A stretch of 64,000 nt of DNA, taken from assembly GCF_022230925.1 (NCBI RefSeq), contig NZ_JAKKFH010000025.1, forward strand, positions 186,001-250,000. Direction: 5' to 3'. The notes beneath the pieces are model-generated. The model saw only the letters and a program-made list of their open reading frames with translations. It was not told where the DNA came from and did no database searches. Positions 58,129 to 64,000 of this stretch are shown piece by piece; within the stretch, counting starts at the first letter, position 1, and every line of letters begins with the position of its first letter. A program made the translations under genes and the position numbers. This DNA is from Micromonospora alfalfae (GTDB lineage Bacteria; Actinomycetota; Actinomycetes; Mycobacteriales; Micromonosporaceae).

Positions 58129-59144
58129 GACGAATCGACGTACGGCTCTCGGCGGGCCTGAGCGTGCTCGCCCTCGTCACTGTCGGTGCCGCGGGTTGCG
58201 GAGGTCAGCAGGGCGGCGCGGCGACTGACGACGCGGCCAGTGCTGTGACGTGCGAGGTGACCCGGGAGACCCGCGTCGGCATCGCCACCGGCAACGCGAC
58301 AGGTGTCTACTACGTGGTCGGCAACGCCCTGGCCGGGCAGTTGTCCGGGGCGACCGGCGGCAAGCTCACCGGCACCGCCGCCGAGACCGGCGCGTCGGTG
58401 CAGAACGTCGAACAACTGGTCGGTGGCCAGTACGACGTGGCGTTCTCGCTGTTCGACACGGCTGTCAACGCGGTGGAGGGCAAGGGCAGCTTCACCGCGC
58501 CACAGCCGGTGGAGGCGCTGACCCGCATCTACGACAACTACACCCAGGTGGTGGTCCGCAACGACTCCGGGATCACCTCGGTGGCCGACATGCGGGGCAA
58601 GCGGATCTCCACCGGTTCACCGAAGTCCGGCACTGAGGTGATCGCCAACCGGCTGTTGGAGGCCGCCGGCCTCGACCCGGCCAAGGACATCCGGGCGCAG
58701 CGACTCGACCTGACCAAGACTGTCGAGGGGATCAAGGACGGCAGCGTCGACGGCTTCTTCTGGTCCGGTGGTCTGCCCACCGGTGGCCTCACCGACCTGT
58801 TCACCACTGCCGGCGACACTGTGAAGTTCGTCGACGTCTCACCGTTGCTGCCGAAGATGACGGCGTTGAGCCCCGGCTATCAGGAAGGCACGATCGGACG
58901 GGACGCGTACCGGACGGCGACCGACACCCCGACCATCGTCGTACCCAACGTCCTGTTGGTGCGCAAGGACCTGGACGCCAACGTCGCCTGCGCGATCACC
59001 CGCACAGTGTTCGAGAAGCGCGACGCCCTGGCCCAGGCCAACCCGGCGGCGAAGGGCATCTCGCTGGAAAAGGCCCGCAGGACCCTGCCGGTGCCGCTGC
59101 ACCGCGGCGCGGAGAAGGCGCTGAACGACCTGGGGGCGAAATGA
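58125..59144 (+). CDS. TAXI-family TRAP substrate-binding lipoprotein
   Basis: A 339-residue extracytoplasmic lipoprotein. The signal peptide ends in the lipobox GAAGC. TAXI features are VGIATGNATGVYYVVGNALA, GASVQNVEQLVGGQYDVAF and DMRGKRISTGSPKSGTEVIA. It starts with GTG in the permease stop (GTGA) after GGAGGAAC. It captures the substrate for the fused permease; ligand unknown. Confidence 0.9.
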   Translation: MRRIDVRLSAGLSVLALVTVGAAGCGGQQGGAATDDAASAVTCEVTRETRVGIATGNATGVYYVVGNALAGQLSGATGGKLTGTAAETGASVQNVEQLVGGQYDVAFSLFDTAVNAVEGKGSFTAPQPVEALTRIYDNYTQVVVRNDSGITSVADMRGKRISTGSPKSGTEVIANRLLEAAGLDPAKDIRAQRLDLTKTVEGIKDGSVDGFFWSGGLPTGGLTDLFTTAGDTVKFVDVSPLLPKMTALSPGYQEGTIGRDAYRTATDTPTIVVPNVLLVRKDLDANVACAITRTVFEKRDALAQANPAAKGISLEKARRTLPVPLHRGAEKALNDLGAK

Positions 59145-59152
59145 CCCGCCGG

Positions 59153-59689
59153 TCAGACGTCGGCCGGCGCGGTGGCGGCGCGGGCCACACCGACCAGCCG
59201 GTCGGTCTCGGCGAGCACTGCCTCGTCGTCAGCCGGAGTGCCGGGGTCGAGTCGGACCGTCCAGGTCAGACCGTCGACCCCGGCCACGCGCCGGGCCGCG
59301 ACCCGCGCCGCGCCGCCGGGCACCGGCTGGTGCTCGGTGTACGCGACCGAACGGGTCACCCGGGCCCGCACCTGGTGCGGCAACTCCCCCGGGTCGAGCA
59401 GCAGGTACGTCTCAGCCGGACCGTCGGCGACCACCTTGTAGCCGTCCCGCTCGACGAGTGGCTCGGCGGGGGTGACCGTCAGCTCCCGGCCGGACCAGAC
59501 CGCCTTGAGGATGCTGTGCCACCCGAACCGGTGCCCCCGACCGGGCAACCACAACCCGAGGTTGGTGGCGACCACAACCCCGTCGCCCTCGCCGTTGCCG
59601 GCGGCGGCCCAGGCCAACACCCGCTCGTCGGCGGCCAGCGGCGGCCGGTCGGCCGGCGGCAGCTTCGGCTTGCGGCTGAACAGTCCCAT
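59153..59689 (-). CDS. Conserved hypothetical downstream of dnaG, 178 aa
   Basis: The protein begins MGLFSRKPKLPP and is beta-strand rich (VVVATNLGLWLPG, KAVWSGRELTVTPAEPL), consistent with a PH-like domain. It follows the dnaG stop without spacing (TAGATG), a pairing seen in other Micromonosporaceae. Function unknown. Confidence 0.7.
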   Translation of the reverse strand: MGLFSRKPKLPPADRPPLAADERVLAWAAAGNGEGDGVVVATNLGLWLPGRGHRFGWHSILKAVWSGRELTVTPAEPLVERDGYKVVADGPAETYLLLDPGELPHQVRARVTRSVAYTEHQPVPGGAARVAARRVAGVDGLTWTVRLDPGTPADDEAVLAETDRLVGVARAATAPADV

Positions 59690-61570
59690 CTAGAGGCCTC
59701 CCGCAGCCTGCTCGCGCAACGCCCGGGCGTGCTGCTCCAGGGACAGCAGCTCACCGAAGGCGGCGAAGTACTCGTCCTTGTTGTTGACCGGGTTGATCCG
59801 CTGGATGCGTGACTTGAGGTCCCGGACCCGGGAGGTCACCGACCCGAACTGCACCCGGGCCATGGTGATCGACACGTAGCGCGGGTCCGGTTCGCCGTCG
59901 ATCCGCAGTGGTTCGACGGCCAACTCACCGACGAGCGCCGCGGCCGCCAGGTCGTCGCAGGCGTCGCGGACCGACTCGATCCAGACCGCGCCGCCGGTCG
60001 CCGACGCGGCGCCGCCGGCCGCCGCGATGGCAGTACGCACCGCGACGTGCACCGGGTGGCGGTATTCGGTGGCCTCGACCGCGTCGAACATCGGCCCGGC
60101 CAGAACCGGTTGCTGGAGGGCGAGTTTGAGCGCCTCCCGTTCGACCATCGACTGCGGGCTGTCCACCGCCGGCTCGGGGCGGGCCGAGGTTGGCCGGGCC
60201 GCGGGGGTGGCCTCGCGGGTGTTGGACGGCGCGGCGTTGCCGGCGGCGAGCACCGCCCGCTGCACCGGCTCGATCTCCATGCCGAGGTCCATGGCGAGCT
60301 TGCGGACGTACTCCGGGCGCTTCTCCCGGTCCTTCAGGCGCGCGACCAGCGGCGCGGCGTGGCGCATCGCCTCGACCCGGCCGTCGACGGTGTCCAGGTC
60401 GAAGCGGCTGATCACGTGTCGCAGCGCGAAGTCGACGAGCGGCTCGCGGCGGGCGACCAGGTCACGCACCGCCAGGTCGCCCTTGGCCAGCCGCAGGTCG
60501 CACGGGTCCATGTTGTCCGGGCTGACCGCTATGAACGTGCGCCCGACGAAGCGCTGGTCGTCTTCGAAGGCGCGCAGCGCGGCCTTCTGACCGGCGGCGT
60601 CGCCGTCGAAGGTGAAGATGATCTCGCCGGCCACCTCGTCGCTGTCGAACAGGAGCCGACGCAGGACGGAGATGTGGTCCGCGGCGAAGGCGGTGCCACA
60701 GGTCGCCACCGCCGTGGTCACCCCGGCCAGGTGACAGGCCATCACGTCGGTGTAACCCTCGACGATCACCGCCCGACCCTGCTTGGCGATCTCCCGCTTG
60801 GCCTGGTCGATGCCGTAGAGCACGTGCGACTTCTTGTAGATCGGCGTCTCGGGGGTGTTCAGGTACTTCGGGCCGTCGTCGTCGTCGAAGAGCTTGCGCG
60901 CGCCGAAGCCGATCACGTCGCCGGCGAGGTCGCGGATCGGCCAGAGCAGCCGACGACGGAACCGGTCGATCAGGGTGCCGGAACGGGATTCCCGGGACAG
61001 CCCGGCGGTGACCAGCTCCTGGTGGGTGAAGCCCTGCTGGCGCAGGTGCTTGGTGAGCGGGTCCCAACCCTCGGGCGCGAAGCCACAGCCGTAGCGCTCG
61101 GCGGCGGCCCTGTCGAAGCCCCGTCGCGCCAGGAACTCCCGTGCCGGCCGGGCGCCGGCGGTGCTCAGTTGCGCGCTGTAGAACTGCACGGCGGCGGCGT
61201 GCGCGGCGACCAGGCGCTGCCGCTGGCCCTGCTGCGGGCGGGGACGCGGGGTGCCCTTGTCGTCCTCGATGTAGCGCAGTTGGATGCCGGCGCGGCCGGC
61301 GAGCCGCTCGACGGACTCCACGAAGCTGAGGTGGTCGGCGTCCATCAGGAACTTGATCGCGTCGCCGCCGGCCCCGCAGCCGAAGCAGTACCAGACGTTG
61401 CGGGCCGGGGACACGTTGAACGACGGGCTCTTCTCGTCGTGGAACGGGCACAGACCCTTGAGGTTGCCGCCGCCGGCGGACTTCAGGGTGACCGTCTCGG
61501 AGATCACATCCCCGATCGAGGTGCGTTCCCGGACCAGTGCGATGTCCTCGTCCCGGATCCGCCCAGCCAT
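59690..61570 (-). CDS. dnaG: DNA primase
   Basis: A 626-residue primase. The zinc finger is C41-x2-H44...C62-x2-C65 (GLCPFHDEKSPSFN, WYCFGCGAGG). The catalytic core carries GFGARKLFDDD and the TOPRIM motif VIVEGYTDVMACHLAG with later DGDAAGQKAA. The C-terminal helicase-binding part is present. ATG 61570 follows a GAGGGGG site. It makes replication primers. The dgt gene at the window edge follows the same order in other actinobacteria. Confidence 0.95.
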   Translation of the reverse strand: MAGRIRDEDIALVRERTSIGDVISETVTLKSAGGGNLKGLCPFHDEKSPSFNVSPARNVWYCFGCGAGGDAIKFLMDADHLSFVESVERLAGRAGIQLRYIEDDKGTPRPRPQQGQRQRLVAAHAAAVQFYSAQLSTAGARPAREFLARRGFDRAAAERYGCGFAPEGWDPLTKHLRQQGFTHQELVTAGLSRESRSGTLIDRFRRRLLWPIRDLAGDVIGFGARKLFDDDDGPKYLNTPETPIYKKSHVLYGIDQAKREIAKQGRAVIVEGYTDVMACHLAGVTTAVATCGTAFAADHISVLRRLLFDSDEVAGEIIFTFDGDAAGQKAALRAFEDDQRFVGRTFIAVSPDNMDPCDLRLAKGDLAVRDLVARREPLVDFALRHVISRFDLDTVDGRVEAMRHAAPLVARLKDREKRPEYVRKLAMDLGMEIEPVQRAVLAAGNAAPSNTREATPAARPTSARPEPAVDSPQSMVEREALKLALQQPVLAGPMFDAVEATEYRHPVHVAVRTAIAAAGGAASATGGAVWIESVRDACDDLAAAALVGELAVEPLRIDGEPDPRYVSITMARVQFGSVTSRVRDLKSRIQRINPVNNKDEYFAAFGELLSLEQHARALREQAAGGL

Positions 61571-61705
61571 GCGCCACCCCCTCGCCGTACATCCTGCCCT
61601 GCCGGACCGACGACACGCCGGCCGGGGGACACCGGTGTGGCGGCGACCGCTGCCGGCTCGGCGGTTCCGGCACGCAGGCCAGGTCCGCACGGGGACCATG
61701 ACCAG

Positions 61706-62911
61706 ATGCGCCGGGTACGGAGCCAAGCCCCCCGCCTGCCGAGATGGCTGGCCGATCGGATGGGGCTACCCGGGCAGACCCCGCAGACGGACGAGGCCGG
61801 CCACCGGCACGCCACCTGGCTGGAGCTTTTCCTCGACCTCATCTTCGTGTACGCGCTGGCAGCGGTGGTGGCCCGGCTGGGCAACGAACCGTCGCCGTCG
61901 CCGAAGGCCGTGCTGGCCGTGATCGGGCTCTTCGTGGTGATCCAGTGGGCCTGGATGGGGCAGGTCTACTACGACACCCGGTTCGATCCGGACGACGCGC
62001 TGCACCGGGTGCTGGTGCTTGTCGCGTTGGTCGGCGCGGGCGCGATGACCCTCGGGGTCGACGAGGTGCCGGAGAGCGTGCTGCTGCCCATCGGGTACCT
62101 GATCGTGCGGGGCGTGCTGCTCCTGCTGTACCTGCGCGCCCGCCCCACCAGCCCGATGGCCCGGATGGTCACGACGATCTATCTGATCGGCTTCGGGTCG
62201 GGCTGGCTGATCTGGCTGGTGTCGCTGATCGTGCCAACCGAGCTGCGGCCCGTCCTCTGGATCGTCGCGATGGTGATCGAGCTGGCCACGCCCTGGGTCG
62301 GGGTGCGCTGGCTCAACCGCTGGCCGGTGGACAACAGGCACCTGCCGGAACGGATCGGCCAGTTCACCATCATCGTGCTGGGTAGCGCGCTGGCCAGCCT
62401 GCTCTTCGCCGTGCCGGACCATCCTCCGCCACACATGATCCTCACCGCCGCGTTGGCCTTCCTCATCCCGGCGGCCGTCTGGTGGGTCTACACCACATTC
62501 GTCACCACCCGCCTCCTTCAGCGACGGCTACGTGGCGGGCAGGCGTACAGCTACCTGCACATTCCGCTCGGCGGTGCGCTCCTGCTGCTCGGTTGGGCGC
62601 TCGGGCAGGTGGTCCGACTGGTCGACGACAACGCCAACCGGCTGCCGCTGGAGCTGCGGCTGCTGCTGGGCGCCTCGATGGTGATCTGGACGGTCTGCGG
62701 GCTCGCCCTGTACTGGTTGTGGACCCGACCGAGCGGTGCCCGGTTGGCGATCGCCGCCTACGGGGTGGTCTCGGTCAGCCTGATCACCACGACGGTGCAC
62801 CAGCCGAGGCTGATGCTGACGCTGCTCTCGCTGGCGGTGGTCGGCTACGCCGTCCTGCTCAGCCGACGCCTTGCCCGGGCCGGTCAGGAGATGACCACCC
62901 CAGAGGGATGA
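61706..62911 (+). CDS. Low-temperature-requirement-A-like membrane protein
   Basis: A 401-residue membrane protein with about ten to twelve TM helices. The entry segment TWLELFLDLIFVYALAAVVA is the family signature of LtrA, named in Listeria; the function is unknown. It is divergent from dnaG. ATG 61706 lies a few bases after an overlapping ATGACC; other starts exist just upstream. Confidence 0.8.
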   Translation: MRRVRSQAPRLPRWLADRMGLPGQTPQTDEAGHRHATWLELFLDLIFVYALAAVVARLGNEPSPSPKAVLAVIGLFVVIQWAWMGQVYYDTRFDPDDALHRVLVLVALVGAGAMTLGVDEVPESVLLPIGYLIVRGVLLLLYLRARPTSPMARMVTTIYLIGFGSGWLIWLVSLIVPTELRPVLWIVAMVIELATPWVGVRWLNRWPVDNRHLPERIGQFTIIVLGSALASLLFAVPDHPPPHMILTAALAFLIPAAVWWVYTTFVTTRLLQRRLRGGQAYSYLHIPLGGALLLLGWALGQVVRLVDDNANRLPLELRLLLGASMVIWTVCGLALYWLWTRPSGARLAIAAYGVVSVSLITTTVHQPRLMLTLLSLAVVGYAVLLSRRLARAGQEMTTPEG

Positions 62912-62918
62912 CCGGCGC

Positions 62919-63767
62919 TCAGGCAGCCGCGGCCGGCGCCGGAATGGCTGTCTCCTCGGCCGCCACCTGCTGGTTCCAGTCGGCCTTGGTGGAGCGCCAG
63001 CCCTCGTCGTCCATGCCGCGCCGCCAGTAGCCGGAGATGGAGAGCCGGTCCAGCGGTACGCCCCGCTCGCCGCGCAGCAACCGGCGCAACTCCCGGACGA
63101 AGGCGGCCTCGCCGTGCACGAACGCGTGCACCTGGCCGGCCGGGAACTCCAGTGCCCGAACCGCCTCGACCAGCGCCTCGCCCACCGGGCGTTCGCCACG
63201 ATGCAGCCAGGTCAGCTCGACCGCCCCGGGGCTGAGCAGCTTCTGCTCCTCCGCCGGGTCGGCGACCTCCACGAAGACGTGGGCCGGGGCGCCCAGCGGG
63301 AGGCGCTCCAGCGCGGCGGCGATCGCCGGCAGGGCGCTCTCGTCACCGACCAGCAGGTGCCAGTCCGCCTCCAAACTCGGGGCGTACGCGCCGCCGGGGC
63401 CGACGAAGTGCACCGGATCGCCGGGACGCAGCGCGGCGGCCCACGGGCCGGCCAACCCCTCGTCGCCGTGGTGCACCACGTCGACGGTCAGCTCCCCGGA
63501 CAGCGGATCCCAGCGCCGCACCGTGTACGCGCGCAGCCGGGGCCACTGCTCCCGGGGCAGGTCCCGGCGGATCGCGGCGAGGTCCAGCGGCTGCGGGTAC
63601 GCGACGCCCTGCTGCGGGAACACCACCTTGATGTAGTGGTCGGTGAACTCGCCCACCGGTAGGCCGACCAGTTCGTCCCCACCGAGGACGAGCCGGATCA
63701 GGTGCGGGGTGGGCCGCTCGGTGCGCAGCACCTGGGCCGAGGTGACGTTCCTGGAGCGTTCCGTCAT
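62919..63767 (-). CDS. Siderophore-interacting protein (ferric reductase)
   Basis: A 282-residue flavin enzyme: N-terminal FAD domain (RLVLGGDELVGLPVGEFTDH, RLRAYTVRRWDP) and C-terminal SIP domain (LLVGDESALPAIAAALERLP, HAFVHGEAAFVRELRRLL, SISGYWRRGMDDE). Such proteins reduce ferric siderophores to release iron. A perfect iron box precedes it by five bases, so IdeR/DmdR repression in iron excess is expected. Confidence 0.9.
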   Translation of the reverse strand: MTERSRNVTSAQVLRTERPTPHLIRLVLGGDELVGLPVGEFTDHYIKVVFPQQGVAYPQPLDLAAIRRDLPREQWPRLRAYTVRRWDPLSGELTVDVVHHGDEGLAGPWAAALRPGDPVHFVGPGGAYAPSLEADWHLLVGDESALPAIAAALERLPLGAPAHVFVEVADPAEEQKLLSPGAVELTWLHRGERPVGEALVEAVRALEFPAGQVHAFVHGEAAFVRELRRLLRGERGVPLDRLSISGYWRRGMDDEGWRSTKADWNQQVAAEETAIPAPAAAA

Positions 63768-63772
63768 GTCAG

Positions 63773-63786
63773 TTAGGCTAGCCTAA
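63773..63786 (-). promoter_or_regulatory. Iron box (IdeR/DmdR operator)
   Basis: TTAGGCTAGCCTAA is a perfect palindrome that matches the TTAGGTTAGGCTAACCTAA consensus. It lies just upstream of the siderophore-interacting gene and overlaps the last codons of the dgt gene. Confidence 0.8.
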
Positions 63787-64000
63787 GCTGGCTCGTGCGC
63801 GGTCGGGGGTGTCCCCTTGCCGACCAGGCGGGTGTGCCAGGTCACCGCCGCCGGGTCAGTGAGCGAGGCGACCTGGTCGATCACCACCCGCAGTCTGGCC
63901 CGGTCGTCCGGGGCGGCCCGCCACAACGGGGCGAAGATCGGATCGAGCCCTTCCGGGGCACACCGGACCAGCGCGGCGACCAACTCCGCCAGCATCGTCC
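63783..64000 (-). CDS. dgt: dGTPase-type deoxyguanosinetriphosphate triphosphohydrolase, C-terminus
   Basis: Only the last 71 codons are in the window. LDPIFAPLWRAAPDDRARLR, then VVIDQVASLTDPAAVTWHTR is the C-terminal signature of dGTPase. The gene continues past the right edge. It sits upstream of dnaG in the usual actinobacterial order, with the iron-regulated and LtrA-like genes in between. Confidence 0.85.
   Translation of the reverse strand, partial: TMLAELVAALVRCAPEGLDPIFAPLWRAAPDDRARLRVVIDQVASLTDPAAVTWHTRLVGKGTPPTAHEPA

Overview
The window looks like a Micromonospora-type actinobacterium (family Micromonosporaceae). The sequence is very GC-rich, ATG/GTG starts predominate, many genes appear leaderless, the XRE-DUF5753/DUF397 pair is typical of the group, and long intergenic inverted repeats (REP/MITE-like) recur between chromosomal genes. 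The genus is an inference from style and gene content, not from a marker gene.

Positions 1 to about 21,870 are an integrated element. It consists almost only of small genes packed head to tail with 1-4 bp start/stop overlaps, and it ends at the 3' end of a tRNA(CAT) gene, which is a classic attachment site. A leftward operon of at least 12 small genes (1-3440) and a rightward replication region diverge from overlapping promoters at 3513-3559. The rightward side carries a small HTH protein, a 17-residue leader ORF whose stop overlaps the start of a replication-initiator-like gene, five palindromic iteron-like repeats inside that gene, a PD-(D/E)XK-type nuclease-like gene, and a cluster of 11-bp-phased repeats. 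A long string of accessory genes follows: an alarmone-hydrolase-like HD protein, a DUF732-like lipoprotein, an XRE regulator coupled to an endonuclease VII, a secreted Cys-rich protein, a hicAB toxin-antitoxin pair divergent from a GIY-YIG/HicB fusion gene, a nucleoside deoxyribosyltransferase-like enzyme and a GntR (KorSA-like) repressor. Neither an integrase nor a transfer or structural gene is visible, so the other end of the element lies left of the window and it could be an AICE or a prophage.

From 21,960 onward the sequence is chromosomal. It begins with an FAD amine-oxidase-like enzyme coupled to an MMPL transporter, tRNA-Asn, and a sugar isomerase. Two large secreted proteins follow (ThuA + 3-keto-disaccharide hydrolase domain; PQQ sugar dehydrogenase + PKD), with nearly identical CBM plus ricin-B tails. 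An Ebo-type cluster (33.7-42.0 kb) comes next: polyprenyl synthase, EboF-like phosphodiesterase, EboE, TatD/EboB, EboA, a second isomerase, UbiA/EboC and an inositol-3-phosphate synthase, almost all translationally coupled. A sugar ABC transporter operon (ROK regulator, ATPase, permease, binding protein, Gfo/Idh/MocA dehydrogenase) occupies 42.6-49.0 kb. The ROK gene and the PQQ-dehydrogenase gene share an 11-bp upstream motif, hinting at one regulon.

The last part holds a BrkB-type membrane protein, an ABC-2 exporter (two permeases, with the ATPase 2.7 kb further on), the XRE/DUF397 pair, a TAXI-TRAP transporter, dnaG with a small downstream gene, an LtrA-like membrane protein, a siderophore-interacting protein under a perfect iron box, and the 3' end of a dGTPase gene.
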